64,000 nt of DNA from Sphingopyxis sp. MSC1_008. GTDB lineage: Bacteria; Pseudomonadota; Alphaproteobacteria; Sphingomonadales; Sphingomonadaceae. Under the pieces are notes generated by a model. It worked only from the letters and a program-made list of their open reading frames with translations. It made no database searches and was not told the origin of the DNA. A program made the translations under genes and the position numbers. Below, piece by piece: positions 27,370 through 37,093 of this stretch. Each line of letters starts with the position of its first letter. The stretch's first letter is position 1. The DNA is taken from NCBI RefSeq assembly GCF_023197165.1, contig NZ_JALPRD010000008.1:175157-239156 (forward strand). Direction: 5' to 3'.

Positions 27370-27444
27370 TGGCTCCCCGGGTAGGATTCGAACCTACGAC
27401 CGATCGATTAACAGTCGATTGCTCTACCGCTGAGCTACCGAGGA
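27370..27444 (-). tRNA. tRNA-Asn (anticodon GTT)
   Basis: Read on the minus strand, a 7-bp acceptor stem (TCCTCGG against CCGGGGA with one G-T pair) encloses D, anticodon and T arms. The anticodon loop reads CTGTTAA, giving GTT for asparagine. The T loop GGTTCGAATCC is standard. The 3' CCA is encoded, so the gene is 75 bases long. No integrase or duplicated end points to use as an attachment site. Confidence 0.95.
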
Positions 27445-27527
27445 ACACGCCGCCGAAGCGGACAAGGCGGCCCCTTTGCCGCCAACCGACATATTTATCA
27501 AGGGGCTTTTGTGGCCTTTTATCACTC

Positions 27528-28298
27528 TCAGACGATAAATTGTTCCATCGCGATGCGTTCGTCGAGGCCCTGGTCGGGATCGAAGAGCAAAGTCAGCGGC
27601 CGGCTGCGGTCGGTGGTGACCAAAACCGTCTTCACATCGCGGATCTCGCGCTGGTCGGCGACCGCGCTGACCGGGCGCTTGGCGGCCTCGCGGACATTGA
27701 AACGGATGCTCGTCGATTCGGGGACGAGCGCGCCGCGCCAGCGCCGCGGACGGAAGGGGCTGATCGGCGTCAATGCGAGCATTTCGGATTCGAGCGGCAG
27801 GATCGGGCCGTTGGCGCTGAGGTTATAGGCGGTCGATCCCGCCGGGGTGGATACGAGCACGCCGTCGCACGCCAGTTCCTCGAGCATCGTCTTTTCGTTG
27901 ATCATCACCTCGAGCTTCGCCGCCTGGCGCGTTTCGCGCAGCAGCGAAATCTCGTTGATCGCGGGCAATATGTGGCGCTCGCCGCTGATCGTCGTGATGT
28001 CGCCCGACAAAGGATGGATCAGGAAGGGGCGCGCGGCGGCGAGCCGGTCGACCAGCCCCTCGATCCGGAACTCGTTCATCAGGAAGCCGATGGTGCCGCG
28101 GTTCATGCCGAAAACGGGCATGCTGCGCCGCTGGTCGAGCAGCTGGTGCAGCATGTGGAGCAGGAAACCGTCGCCGCCGAGCGCGATCAGCAGGTCGGCC
28201 TCTCCCAATTCCACGAAGTCGTAGAGCGGGCGCAGTTCGGCTTCGGCCTCCATGGCCGCGGGCGCGTTCGATGCGACGAGCGCAATCTTGCGATGCAT
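27528..28298 (-). CDS. nadK: NAD kinase
   Basis: This 256-residue protein phosphorylates NAD to NADP using ATP. The nucleotide-binding G-G-D-G is at 41-44, and the second hallmark T-P-A-G-S-T-A-Y-N-L-S-A-N-G-P with G-P-I-L-P follows in the middle. The length is normal for the short alphaproteobacterial form. The gene lies between tRNA-Asn and moaA, all on the minus strand. Confidence 0.95.
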   Translation of the reverse strand: MHRKIALVASNAPAAMEAEAELRPLYDFVELGEADLLIALGGDGFLLHMLHQLLDQRRSMPVFGMNRGTIGFLMNEFRIEGLVDRLAAARPFLIHPLSGDITTISGERHILPAINEISLLRETRQAAKLEVMINEKTMLEELACDGVLVSTPAGSTAYNLSANGPILPLESEMLALTPISPFRPRRWRGALVPESTSIRFNVREAAKRPVSAVADQREIRDVKTVLVTTDRSRPLTLLFDPDQGLDERIAMEQFIV

Positions 28299-28328
28299 AT
28301 TGGTCCGGTTCCCCTAGCGGGCGGCCCC

Positions 28329-29351
28329 TCAGCCGCCCGTTGCACTCATATGACGCGCGACCGCCGGTTTGGACTTTCCGTCGATATGAAAGTCATGCGC
28401 GCGGGGTTTGCCAGCCAAAGCGGCATCAATCAAGCCATCGACGTCGCCGCCGTCGCGCAGCGCGGCGCGCAGGTCGACATGATCGTCCTGGCCAAGGCAC
28501 ATATAGACGCGGCCCTCGACGGTCAGGCGGATGCGGTTGCAGGTCGCGCAGAAATTGTCGCTGAGCGGAGTGATCAGCCCGAGCGTCACGGGGCTGTTCT
28601 CGACCGCGAAATAGCGGGCGGGACCGCCGGTGCGCTTGTCGACCGGAAAGATGGCGCGGGTTTCGCGCAGTGGCGCGATGAACTGGTGAAGCGGGATATA
28701 ATGATCGCTGCGGTCGCCTTCGACCTCGCCAAGCGGCATCGTTTCGATCAGCGTCAGGTCGCAGCCATTTGCGGCGCAATAATCGAGCATCGGGACGAGC
28801 TGGTCTTCGTTGAGCCCGGCGAGCGCGACCATGTTGATCTTGACCGCCAGCCCGGCGGCGCGCGCCGCATCGATCCCGCGCAGCGCGACGGCAAGGTCGC
28901 CGACACGGGTGATGTGGCGAAAGGCGGCGGGGTCGAGCGTATCGAGACTGACGTTGATGCGGCGCACCCCCGCCGCGGCCAGCATCGGCGCATGCTCGGC
29001 CAGCCGCATCGCGTTGGTGGTGAGCGTCAGTTCGTCGAGACCGTGGCCGATCATCGCCCCCAATCGCGCCGCGAGCGTGTCGATCCCGCGCCGCACCAGC
29101 GGCTCGCCGCCGGTCAGACGGATGCGGCGAATCCCGCGCGCAATGAAGCGCCCGGCGATTTCGCCCATTTCCTCTATGCTGAGCACCGCCGATTTGGGCA
29201 GGAAGGTCATGTCCTCGGCCATGCAATAGCGGCAGCGCAGGTCGCAGCGATCGGTGACCGACAGGCGTAAGTAGCTGATCTGGCGGCCAATGCCGTCGAT
29301 CAAGGGTGCCGTCGATACGGCATGTCGGGATAATGTGGCAGCCACGCGCAT
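28329..29351 (-). CDS. moaA: GTP 3',8-cyclase (molybdenum cofactor biosynthesis)
   Basis: This 340-residue radical-SAM enzyme carries out the first step of molybdopterin synthesis. The SAM-cluster cysteines are C36, C40 and C43 in D-R-C-D-L-R-C-R-Y-C. The second cluster near the end is F-C-A-T-C-N-R-I-R with a further Cys in V-Y-M-C. The protein ends in the conserved double glycine (S-A-T-G-G). The ATG at 29351 is chosen by family length; no strong ribosome-binding site is seen. It is 30 bases upstream of nadK and likely cotranscribed. Confidence 0.94.
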   Translation of the reverse strand: MRVAATLSRHAVSTAPLIDGIGRQISYLRLSVTDRCDLRCRYCMAEDMTFLPKSAVLSIEEMGEIAGRFIARGIRRIRLTGGEPLVRRGIDTLAARLGAMIGHGLDELTLTTNAMRLAEHAPMLAAAGVRRINVSLDTLDPAAFRHITRVGDLAVALRGIDAARAAGLAVKINMVALAGLNEDQLVPMLDYCAANGCDLTLIETMPLGEVEGDRSDHYIPLHQFIAPLRETRAIFPVDKRTGGPARYFAVENSPVTLGLITPLSDNFCATCNRIRLTVEGRVYMCLGQDDHVDLRAALRDGGDVDGLIDAALAGKPRAHDFHIDGKSKPAVARHMSATGG

Positions 29352-29405
29352 ATTGTGCTGCAAAAGGGAAGCTCTTGGCAAGCAAAGCCTGATAGAGGGA
29401 CCGCC

Positions 29406-30605
29406 ATGAATCGCCTGTCCGACACCCTTTCCGCCTGCGCCCGCAAACTCGAAGCCCTGCACGCGCGCTATGATGCCGACGCCGGGGTTATCCTGGTCCA
29501 GGTCGACCAGATGGCGCGCATCAACAATAGCGCCGGGACGGCAACGGGCGATTCGGTGCTCGACGAGATCGGGCGGCGGCTCGAAAATTTCGCGAGCGAC
29601 GAATTCGGGCAGGGATCTTGCGTCGACCGGCTCGACGGCCCGCGTTTCCTGATCGTCCCGTCGACACCGATGTCGCTCGGCGCGCTGCGCGCGCAGGAGC
29701 GCGCGCTCCACGTCGCGCTTGCCGAACCGATCGTCGGCGATCCGAACGGTCGCTTGTCGATCCGCATCGCCGCGGCGCTGATCACGCGCGATGAGTCGGT
29801 CGCCGAGCAATTGCGTGCGGCCTGCGATCAACTGGCGCGGCCGGCGTCCGCCCGTGACGGGGTGATGGTCCACGCCGCGCTGTCGCAGAACGAGGTCGTG
29901 ATCCACTACCAGCCGCAATATGACGTCGCGACGGGCGAGATGACCGGGGTCGAGGCACTGCTGCGCTGGCAGCATCCCGAACTCGGGCTGCTGGGCGCCG
30001 GGCCGCTCGTCACCGCGGCGCGTGCGGCGCGGCTCGAATGCGAGCTCACCGAACATGCCCACCGCGTCGCGCTTGCCGAAATGGCGACCTGGCCGAAGGC
30101 GCTCGCGAAGCTCCGCGTCTCGCTCAACATCACCGCCGCCGATCTGGGCGATCCCGAATTTGCCGGTCGCTTCGCCGCGATGGCAAAGGCGGCGAAGATC
30201 GATCCCGACCGGCTGACGCTCGAACTGACCGAACAGGCGATGCTGAGCGACCCCGCCAGCGCGGCCGACCAGCTGGCGCAGATCCGCGCGCTTGGCGTCG
30301 CGGTCGCGATCGACGATTTCGGCACCGGCTATTCCAGCCTGTCGCTGCTCGCGCGGTTGCCGATCGATTATCTGAAGATCGACAGCGGCTTTACCCGGAC
30401 GATCGACGGCAGCGACCGCGACCGCATCGTCGTGCGCGCGATCGTCGACCTGGCGCGCGCGCTGGGGCTGCTCGTGGTGGCCGAGGGGATCGAAAATGAG
30501 CGCCAGCTGGCGCGGCTGTCCGAACTGCGCGTCGCGACATGGCAGGGGTTCCTGAAGTCGGGGCCGGTGCCGGCGGATCAGCTGCTGGCGTTGATGGGCG
30601 CCTAG
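29406..30605 (+). CDS. c-di-GMP phosphodiesterase (EAL) with degenerate GGDEF domain
   Basis: This 399-residue cytoplasmic protein starts at an ATG six bases after GAGGGA. Residues about 15-150 are GGDEF-like, but the active-site signature is lost (R-L-D-G-P-R-F at about 75-81), so cyclase activity is unlikely. The EAL domain (about 160-395) keeps the catalytic set: E-A-L-L-R-W at 183-188, N-I-T-A-A-D-L, E-L-T-E-Q, D-D-F-G-T-G, L-K-I-D and A-E-G-I-E. It should hydrolyse c-di-GMP. There are no membrane helices or input domain besides the GGDEF remnant. Its TAG stop overlaps the mfd stop within CTAG. Confidence 0.9.
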   Translation: MNRLSDTLSACARKLEALHARYDADAGVILVQVDQMARINNSAGTATGDSVLDEIGRRLENFASDEFGQGSCVDRLDGPRFLIVPSTPMSLGALRAQERALHVALAEPIVGDPNGRLSIRIAAALITRDESVAEQLRAACDQLARPASARDGVMVHAALSQNEVVIHYQPQYDVATGEMTGVEALLRWQHPELGLLGAGPLVTAARAARLECELTEHAHRVALAEMATWPKALAKLRVSLNITAADLGDPEFAGRFAAMAKAAKIDPDRLTLELTEQAMLSDPASAADQLAQIRALGVAVAIDDFGTGYSSLSLLARLPIDYLKIDSGFTRTIDGSDRDRIVVRAIVDLARALGLLVVAEGIENERQLARLSELRVATWQGFLKSGPVPADQLLALMGA

Positions 30606-33600
30606 GCGACCTGTTTCGCCAGCTTGCCCAAACCCTTCGATAGCTGCAGCGCGCCGTTGAGGCGTGCGCCGGTGCTGACCCAATCGCCGCTGATCGACAG
30701 CTTGTTGTCGGGGCGAATGCGCGCGCGGCCTTTGAGCCGTTCGACATAAGCGATCAGCCCCGGAACGTTCGCGAATTGGTCGCCGTGGAAGCTCACGAGC
30801 GCGCCCTTGGTCCCGACGTCGAGCTTGGCGATGCCCGCGAGTTTAGCGTTCGCCTTGATCTCCATCAGCTGGACGAGGTTCGCGGTCTCGGGCGGCAGCG
30901 GGCCGAAGCGATCGATCATCTCGGCCGCGAAGGCGTCGAGCGCCGGGCGATCCTGCGCATCGTTGAGGCGGCGATAGAGCGCCATGCGCAGCGGCAGGTC
31001 GGGAACATAATCCTCGGGGATCAGGATCGGCGCGTCGACGGTGATCGTGGGCGACAGCGCCTCGCGCGGCGGCAGCTTGCCGGCGCCTTCGGCCTTGGCG
31101 ACCAAAATCGCCTCTTCGAGCATCGACTGGTAAAGTTCGAAGCCGACCTCGCGGATATGCCCCGACTGTTCGTCGCCGACGAGGTTACCCGCGCCGCGAA
31201 TGTCGAGATCGTGGCTTGCAAGCTGGAAACCCGCGCCGAGCGTGTCGAGGTCGCCGAGCAGCTTGAGCCGCTTTTCGGCGGTGTCGGTGATCGCGCCATG
31301 CTCGGGGGTTGTGAGATAGGCATAAGCGCGCGTCTTCGCGCGTCCGACGCGTCCGCGCAGCTGGTATAGCTGCGCGAGGCCGAAGCGGTCGGCGCGGTGG
31401 ATGATCAGCGTGTTGGCGCTCGGGATGTCGAGTCCGCTTTCGACGATCGTCGTCGACAGCAGCACATCATATTTGCGGTCATAGAAGGCGCTCATCCGGT
31501 CCTCGACCTCGGTCGGGGTCATCTGGCCGTGTGCGACGACATATTTGATTTCGGGCACGCGGTTGCGCAGGAATTCCTCGATATCGGGAAGATCCTTGAT
31601 CCGCGGGACGACGAAGAAGCTCTGCCCGCCGCGGTCATGTTCGCGTAGCAGGGCTTCGCGGAGCACCACGGCGTCCCACGGCGCCACATAGGTGCGCACC
31701 GCGAGGCGATCGACCGGCGGAGTCTGGATGACGCTGAGCTCGCGCAGCCCCGACATCGCCATTTGCAGCGTGCGCGGGATCGGGGTCGCGGTCAGTGTCA
31801 GCACATGGACGTCGGTCTTGAGCTGCTTCAGCCGCTCCTTGTGAACGACGCCGAAGCGCTGCTCCTCGTCGACGATCACGAGACCGAGATTCTTGAACTC
31901 GACCGATTTCGCGATCACCGCATGGGTGCCGACGACGATGTCGATGTGGCCGCTCGACAGACCATCGCGCGTCTTTTGCGCCTCACCCGCCGGAACGAGG
32001 CGCGATAGCCGGCCGATGTTGACCGGGAAGCCTTTGAAGCGCTCGGAGAAATTGGTGTAATGCTGGCGCGCGAGCAAAGTCGTCGGGACGACGACCGCGA
32101 CCTGCACCCCCGCCATCGCCGCGACGAACGCGGCGCGGAGTGCAACCTCGGTCTTGCCGAAGCCGACGTCGCCGCAGACGAGCCGGTCCATCGGACGACC
32201 CGACGCCATGTCGGCGAGCACGTCGCCGATCGCGCGGTCCTGATCGTCGGTTTCCTGATAGGGGAAGCGGTCGGCAAAAGCGGGGTAGGCGGCGTCCTGA
32301 GCGAGCAGTTCGCCCGAACGCAAAGCGCGCTGCGCCGCGGTCGCGAGCAGTTCGCCCGCAATCTCGCGGATGCGCTCCTTCATCCGCGCCTTGCGGCGCT
32401 GCCAGGCTTCACCGCCGAGCTTGTCGAGGCCGACACCGTCGCTCTCGCCGCCGTAGCGCGAAAGGACGTCGAGATTTTCTACCGGGACATAAAGCTTGTC
32501 GCCGCCCGAATAGGTGAGCGCGACGCAATCGTGTGGACTGCTCCCGACGGGGATCTGGGTCAGCCCCTCGTAACGCCCGATGCCGTGATCGAGATGGACG
32601 ACGAGGTCGCCGACGCTGAGCGTCGCAAGTTCGGCCAAGAACGCATCGGCGCTCTTGCGGCGCTTCTGGCGGCGGACGAGACGTTCGCCGAGAATGTCCT
32701 GTTCGGTGAGCAGGCTGATCGCGTCGCTCGCAAAGCCATGGTCGAGCGGAAGGACGACCATCGCGGTCGCGCCGCCGCTTTCGGCCGAGGCGGTGCCGAG
32801 CGCGTCCTGCCAGCTGTCGGCGGGTGAGAGCGAGGTGACGCCATGATCGCGCAGCAGTCCCGACAGGCGCTCGCGCGCGCCGCCCGAATAGCTCGCGATG
32901 ATCGTGCGCCGGCCCTTGCGGCGCTCGTCACTGAGGTGGTCGGCGACCTTGTCATAGACGTTGAGGTCGGCGGTGCGTTCGGGGGTGAAATCGCGAGCGG
33001 CGAAGGTTTCGAGATCGACGACAGTCGCGGCAGGCGGGACGTCGAACGGCGTGATGATATGGATCGGCCGGTCCGACGAGGCTCCGGCCCAGTCCTCCTC
33101 GGTCAGGTACAGCGTCTCGGGTGCGAGCGGGCGATAGCTGCCCGGCGATTCGCGTTCGGCGGCAACGCGGTTCGCATGATAGTCGGCGATCGCGGCGAAG
33201 CGCGTCTCGGCGGTCGCCTCGGTGCGATGGCCACGCAGCACGGGGGTCGCGGGGTCGATATGATCGAATAAGGTCGCGAGCCGTTCTTCGAACAGCGGCA
33301 ACCAATGGTCCATGCCCGCCTGCCGCCGGCCCTCGCTGACCGCCTGATAGAGCGGATCGCCGGTCGACTGGCCGCCGAACAGGTCGCGATAGGCCGAGCG
33401 GAAGCGCTTGATCGTTGCTTCGTCGAGCAGGGTTTCGGACGCCGGGAGAAGCTGCAACGCCTTGGCGGGGCCAAGGCTGCGCTGGTCGGCGGGGTCGAAA
33501 CGGCGGATGCTTTCGATCTCGTCACCGAAGAAATCGACGCGCAGGCCCGTTTCCTCGCCGGCGGGGAACAGGTCGAGGATGCCGCCGCGCACTGCGAACT

Positions 33601-34096
33601 CGCCCTGGTCGGCGACGGTGTCGACGCGGCTGAAACCGTTCGACACGAGCAGTTCGGCGAGCGCGTCGCGGTCGATCCGCTGCCCTGCGGCGAGCGTCGT
33701 CGCGAGCTGGCGGATGCGGAAGGGGGTGAGGGTGCGCTGGGTGATCGCGGCGACGGTGGTGAGAACCAGCTCGCCGCGTTTCGGCGGCTGTTGCAGCGCG
33801 GAGAGGGTCGCGAGCCGGTCGGCGCTGACGCGCATCGACGGCCCCGCGCGATCATAGGGCAGGCAATCCCATGCGGGGAAGCGGTGGACGATCAGGTCGG
33901 GCGCAAAGAAGGGTGCCGCGTCGGCGATCGCCTGCATCGCGGTATCGTCGGTCGCGACATAGACGAGGCGCTTGTCGCTTGCCCGCGCGAGGTCGGCGAG
34001 TAGCAGCGGCAGAAAGCCGTCGGCGGCGCGCGCCAGCGTCAGCGGCATCGACGCCGATCCGATCGCGGCAAAAATGTCGGCGGCGGGCATCGTCAT
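30602..34096 (-). CDS. mfd: Transcription-repair coupling factor
   Basis: This 1164-residue protein removes stalled RNA polymerase at lesions and recruits UvrA. In order it has a UvrB-like N-terminal region (A-W-D-C-L-P-Y-D), a CarD-like polymerase-interaction domain ([16 protein letters not shown]), a RecG-like translocase with Walker A G-D-V-G-F-G-K-T and the D-E-E-Q box, and a C-terminal TRCF domain. The length is normal. The start ATG overlaps the sdhE stop (ATGA), so the two are coupled. The stop overlaps the convergent EAL gene. Confidence 0.97.
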   Translation of the reverse strand: MTMPAADIFAAIGSASMPLTLARAADGFLPLLLADLARASDKRLVYVATDDTAMQAIADAAPFFAPDLIVHRFPAWDCLPYDRAGPSMRVSADRLATLSALQQPPKRGELVLTTVAAITQRTLTPFRIRQLATTLAAGQRIDRDALAELLVSNGFSRVDTVADQGEFAVRGGILDLFPAGEETGLRVDFFGDEIESIRRFDPADQRSLGPAKALQLLPASETLLDEATIKRFRSAYRDLFGGQSTGDPLYQAVSEGRRQAGMDHWLPLFEERLATLFDHIDPATPVLRGHRTEATAETRFAAIADYHANRVAAERESPGSYRPLAPETLYLTEEDWAGASSDRPIHIITPFDVPPAATVVDLETFAARDFTPERTADLNVYDKVADHLSDERRKGRRTIIASYSGGARERLSGLLRDHGVTSLSPADSWQDALGTASAESGGATAMVVLPLDHGFASDAISLLTEQDILGERLVRRQKRRKSADAFLAELATLSVGDLVVHLDHGIGRYEGLTQIPVGSSPHDCVALTYSGGDKLYVPVENLDVLSRYGGESDGVGLDKLGGEAWQRRKARMKERIREIAGELLATAAQRALRSGELLAQDAAYPAFADRFPYQETDDQDRAIGDVLADMASGRPMDRLVCGDVGFGKTEVALRAAFVAAMAGVQVAVVVPTTLLARQHYTNFSERFKGFPVNIGRLSRLVPAGEAQKTRDGLSSGHIDIVVGTHAVIAKSVEFKNLGLVIVDEEQRFGVVHKERLKQLKTDVHVLTLTATPIPRTLQMAMSGLRELSVIQTPPVDRLAVRTYVAPWDAVVLREALLREHDRGGQSFFVVPRIKDLPDIEEFLRNRVPEIKYVVAHGQMTPTEVEDRMSAFYDRKYDVLLSTTIVESGLDIPSANTLIIHRADRFGLAQLYQLRGRVGRAKTRAYAYLTTPEHGAITDTAEKRLKLLGDLDTLGAGFQLASHDLDIRGAGNLVGDEQSGHIREVGFELYQSMLEEAILVAKAEGAGKLPPREALSPTITVDAPILIPEDYVPDLPLRMALYRRLNDAQDRPALDAFAAEMIDRFGPLPPETANLVQLMEIKANAKLAGIAKLDVGTKGALVSFHGDQFANVPGLIAYVERLKGRARIRPDNKLSISGDWVSTGARLNGALQLSKGLGKLAKQVA

Positions 34097-34353
34097 GGCA
34101 GCGGGATATAGTCCAGGCGGCGCATCGCAGCGATCATCTCCGGTCGGTCGAGATGCGCGGGCGGCTGACCGGTGCCGAGCGCCCACGCCATGATGTCGAC
34201 GTCATCTTCTTCGACAACGGCTTCGTACCAGTCGAGTTCCGCTTCGCCCCATTCGGCCGAATAGCGGTCGAAGAAACCGCCGATCATATAATCGGCCTCG
34301 CGCGTGCCGCGGTGCCAGGCGCGGAATTTCAGGCGTTTGAGGCGTTCAGTCAT
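34093..34353 (-). CDS. sdhE: FAD assembly factor SdhE (succinate dehydrogenase assembly factor 2)
   Basis: This 86-residue protein has the family signature R-G-T-R-E-A-D with the essential R-G-x-x-E pattern at about 15-19. The helix K-F-R-A-W-H precedes it and an acidic Y-E-A-V-V-E-E-D-D-V-D-I segment follows. It promotes covalent flavinylation of the succinate dehydrogenase flavoprotein. It is the first gene of a two-gene unit with mfd and divergent from recG. A REPIN-like hairpin lies just upstream. Confidence 0.9.
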   Translation of the reverse strand: MTERLKRLKFRAWHRGTREADYMIGGFFDRYSAEWGEAELDWYEAVVEEDDVDIMAWALGTGQPPAHLDRPEMIAAMRRLDYIPLP

Positions 34354-34403
34354 GGCGGGCCTTGTCTTTTTCTCTCGAACTTCTTCAACGGCCATCCCGA
34401 AAT

Positions 34404-34483
34404 CCGTTCGCATCGAGCGAAGTCGAGATGCCCATCGGTCCGGCATAAACGCAGGGTGTCTCGACTTAGCTCGACACGAACGG
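34404..34483. repeat. REPIN-like paired inverted repeat (copy 1)
   Basis: Two imperfect copies of a roughly 28-base unit (CCGTTCG...TCGAGCGAAGTCGAGA) face each other across about 20 bases. It sits between the divergent sdhE and recG starts. This copy differs in sequence from the other six in the window but has the same layout and the GCGAAG tip. Confidence 0.7.
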
Positions 34484-34510
34484 AATGTGGGGGCTAGACA
34501 CGCCCTAGCC

Positions 34511-36577
34511 ATGCGACCCGAGATACTCAATCCGCTCTTTGCCGCGCTCACCGACCTGAAAGGCGTCGGGCCGCAGCTTGCCAAGCCGCTGACGCGGCTG
34601 GGGCTGGAGCGCGTCGTCGACGTGCTCTTCCACTTGCCGACGGGGCTGATCTCGCGTTTCCCGGTCGAGCGGCTCGATCAGGCGCAGGCTGGGCAGACGA
34701 TCATCGTCGAACTGACCGCGCAGGATTATCGTGCCGGCCGCAGTCCGCGCGCGCCGTTCGGGGTCGAGGCGTTCGACGATGCGGGCGACCATGTCCGGCT
34801 CGTCTATTTCGGGCGCACGTCGGGGCTGGCGCGCAAGCTCTTTCCTTTGGGTGAAAAACGCCGCGTGTCGGGCCGGCTCGATCTTTATGGCGACATGCGC
34901 CAGATCGTGCACCCCGATCAGGTCGTCGAGCCGGGCGACGAGGCGGGGATCGCCGAACATGAGCCGGTCTATCCGCTGACCGAGGGCCTCACCAACGCGC
35001 GGTTGTCGCAGCTGGGACAGGTCGCGCTCGAACGGCGGCCCGAGCTTGCCGAATGGATCGACGCGCCCTTGCTGGCGAGCCGCAGCTGGCCCGCCTGGAA
35101 CGAGGCGATGGAGCGCGCGCACGCCAGTCCGCGCGACGAGGCGGCGCGCGACCGGCTCGCCTATGACGAGATTTTCGCAAGCCAGGTCGCGCTGATGCTG
35201 ATCCGCCAGGGCCTCCGCACACGCAAGGGCCGGGCGATCGTCGGCGACGGGCGGATGACCGATGCGCTCAAGCTGCCCTTCGGCCTGACGGGCGCGCAGG
35301 AGCGCGTCGGACGCGAAATTGCGGGCGATATGGCGCAGGACACCCCGATGCTGCGCATGTTGCAGGGCGACGTCGGCTCGGGCAAGACGCTCGTTGCGCT
35401 GCGCGCGATGCTCGCGGCGGTCGAGGCGGGGACGCAGGCGGCGTTGCTCGCGCCGACCGAAATTCTCGCACGCCAGCATTTTGCGACGTTGCAGCGGATG
35501 CTCGGCGGCTTGCCCATGAACCTCGCGATCCTCACCGGGCGCGACAAGGGCAAGGTCCGCGAATCGACGCTGATGGGGCTCGCCGATGGCAGCATCGACA
35601 TTCTCGTCGGCACCCACGCGATCTTCCAGCAGGCGGTGGCGTACAAGGACCTCGCGCTCGTCGTCGTCGACGAACAGCATCGTTTCGGCGTCGCACAGCG
35701 GCTGATGCTCACCCAAAAGGCGGCGCGTCCGCCGCACCTGCTCGTGATGACCGCAACTCCGATTCCGCGGACGCTGCAACTCGCCAATCACGGCGAGATG
35801 GACGTGTCGCAGATTGACGAGATGCCGCCGGGGCGCACGCCGATCGACACGCGCGTCGTTTCGGTCGATCGTCTCGATGAGGTGGTCGACGGCCTCCACC
35901 GCCATCTGGCGAGCGGCGCGCAAGCCTATTGGGTCTGCCCCCTCGTTGCCGAGAGCGAGATCAGCGAACTCGCTGCTGCGGAGGAGCGCGCGGCGCTGCT
36001 GCGCGCGCGGCTGGGCGAAAGTCGTGTCGGACTGGTGCACGGACGGATGAAAGGACCCGAGAAGGATGACGTCATGGCGCGCTTCCAGGCGGGCGAGATC
36101 GGCGTCCTCGTCGCGACGACGGTGATCGAGGTCGGGGTTGATGTGCCCGCCGCCAGCCTGATGATCGTCGAGCATGCCGACCGCTTCGGGCTGGCGCAGC
36201 TCCATCAGCTGCGCGGCCGTGTCGGGCGCGGCACCGCAAAGTCGGTTTGCCTGCTGCTGCGCTCGCAAAATCTCTCCGAAACCGCGCGCGAGCGGTTGGC
36301 GCTGATGCGCGATACGAACGACGGTTTCGTGATCGCCGAGAAGGATCTCGAACTGCGCGGCGGCGGCGAGCTGCTCGGGCTGAAACAGTCGGGCGATGCC
36401 GATTACCGGCTTGCGACGCCCGAACAGCTCGTGCGGCTGCTGCCGGTCGCGCACGATGATGCGCGGTTGTTCGTCGAGCGCGATGGCGGGATGGACGGCG
36501 CGCGGGCCGAAGCCGTGCGCCTCTGCCTCTATCTGTTCGAGCGCGATGCGGCGGTGCCGCTGCTGCGGAGCGGTTAG
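34511..36577 (+). CDS. recG: ATP-dependent DNA helicase RecG
   Basis: This 688-residue protein is full length for RecG. The N-terminal wedge/OB region contains the H-L-P-T-G-L-I-S-R motif and a G-V-G-P-Q-L-A-K helix-hairpin-helix. The helicase core has G-D-V-G-S-G-K-T, A-P-T-E-I-L-A, D-E-Q-H-R-F-G and the late H-Q-L-R-G-R-V-G-R. It remodels stalled replication forks and Holliday junctions. The start is the first ATG that matches the family N-terminus. It is divergent from sdhE-mfd. Confidence 0.96.
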   Translation: MRPEILNPLFAALTDLKGVGPQLAKPLTRLGLERVVDVLFHLPTGLISRFPVERLDQAQAGQTIIVELTAQDYRAGRSPRAPFGVEAFDDAGDHVRLVYFGRTSGLARKLFPLGEKRRVSGRLDLYGDMRQIVHPDQVVEPGDEAGIAEHEPVYPLTEGLTNARLSQLGQVALERRPELAEWIDAPLLASRSWPAWNEAMERAHASPRDEAARDRLAYDEIFASQVALMLIRQGLRTRKGRAIVGDGRMTDALKLPFGLTGAQERVGREIAGDMAQDTPMLRMLQGDVGSGKTLVALRAMLAAVEAGTQAALLAPTEILARQHFATLQRMLGGLPMNLAILTGRDKGKVRESTLMGLADGSIDILVGTHAIFQQAVAYKDLALVVVDEQHRFGVAQRLMLTQKAARPPHLLVMTATPIPRTLQLANHGEMDVSQIDEMPPGRTPIDTRVVSVDRLDEVVDGLHRHLASGAQAYWVCPLVAESEISELAAAEERAALLRARLGESRVGLVHGRMKGPEKDDVMARFQAGEIGVLVATTVIEVGVDVPAASLMIVEHADRFGLAQLHQLRGRVGRGTAKSVCLLLRSQNLSETARERLALMRDTNDGFVIAEKDLELRGGGELLGLKQSGDADYRLATPEQLVRLLPVAHDDARLFVERDGGMDGARAEAVRLCLYLFERDAAVPLLRSG

Positions 36578-36585
36578 TGGGTAAA

Positions 36586-36663
36586 CGTCGCCCCTGCGAA
36601 GGCAGGGGCCGCTGGCAACATGGCGCCACGACGATAGCGGCCCCCGCCTTCGCGGGGGCGACG
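36586..36663. repeat. REPIN-like paired inverted repeat (copy 2)
   Basis: GTCGCCCCTGC-GAAG-GCAGGGG and its inverted partner CCCCCGC-CTTC-GCGGGGG, followed by CGAC, flank a 31-base centre. It lies between the convergent stops of recG and the PilZ gene, where it could end transcription from both sides. Confidence 0.8.
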
Positions 36664-36677
36664 ATTTTGGTAGTGGC

Positions 36678-37046
36678 TTAGTTTACGTCGCCCCGTGCGC
36701 CCATGGCGCGGATCATCGGCAGATAATCTTCGACCGAGATCGACTTGTCGAACTGCAAACCGGTCTTGCCAGCGAGCGACCAGACGACCTTCGCCGAGGT
36801 GCGGCCGATGATCGGCATGCGGAGCACGACGAGGTCGCCGATCTCCAGTCCGCGTTCGAAGCGCATCAGCATACCGTCGGCGCTGATGTTGACGCAGGTG
36901 CACATTTCCTGCCGTCCGTCGGGCATGACAAAGGGCAGGCGGCAATAGACGTCGCTACGCGGAGCGATCCGCTGGTCGAGGCCGACATAGTGGGCCTTGC
37001 TTGTGTCAATCTTGCGCATATTCGTGGACCTTGTTGATTTGGCCAT
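36678..37046 (-). CDS. PilZ-domain c-di-GMP receptor
   Basis: This 122-residue single-domain PilZ protein has both c-di-GMP contacts: the R-x3-R motif (D-Q-R-I-A-P-R, about 25-31) and N-I-S-A-D-G (about 53-58). The rest is the expected six-stranded barrel with W-S-L-A-G-K-T-G-L-Q-F. It should bind c-di-GMP and pass the signal to an unknown partner. An alternative start at the ATG at 37019 would remove nine residues. An EAL phosphodiesterase gene lies 6 kb away. Confidence 0.88.
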   Translation of the reverse strand: MAKSTRSTNMRKIDTSKAHYVGLDQRIAPRSDVYCRLPFVMPDGRQEMCTCVNISADGMLMRFERGLEIGDLVVLRMPIIGRTSAKVVWSLAGKTGLQFDKSISVEDYLPMIRAMGARGDVN

Positions 37047-37093
37047 GACGATCCATCCGATTGCTGAAGAAGTCGTAAATGCGTCTGTGCGCG

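Noticed and set aside
27370..27444. tRNA-Asn as attachment site of an integrated element
   Set aside because: No integrase, no duplicated tRNA 3' end and ordinary housekeeping genes on both sides.
29352..30683. Upstream extension of moaA across the EAL gene
   Set aside because: The extension is antisense to an intact EAL protein; MoaA family length supports the start at 29351.
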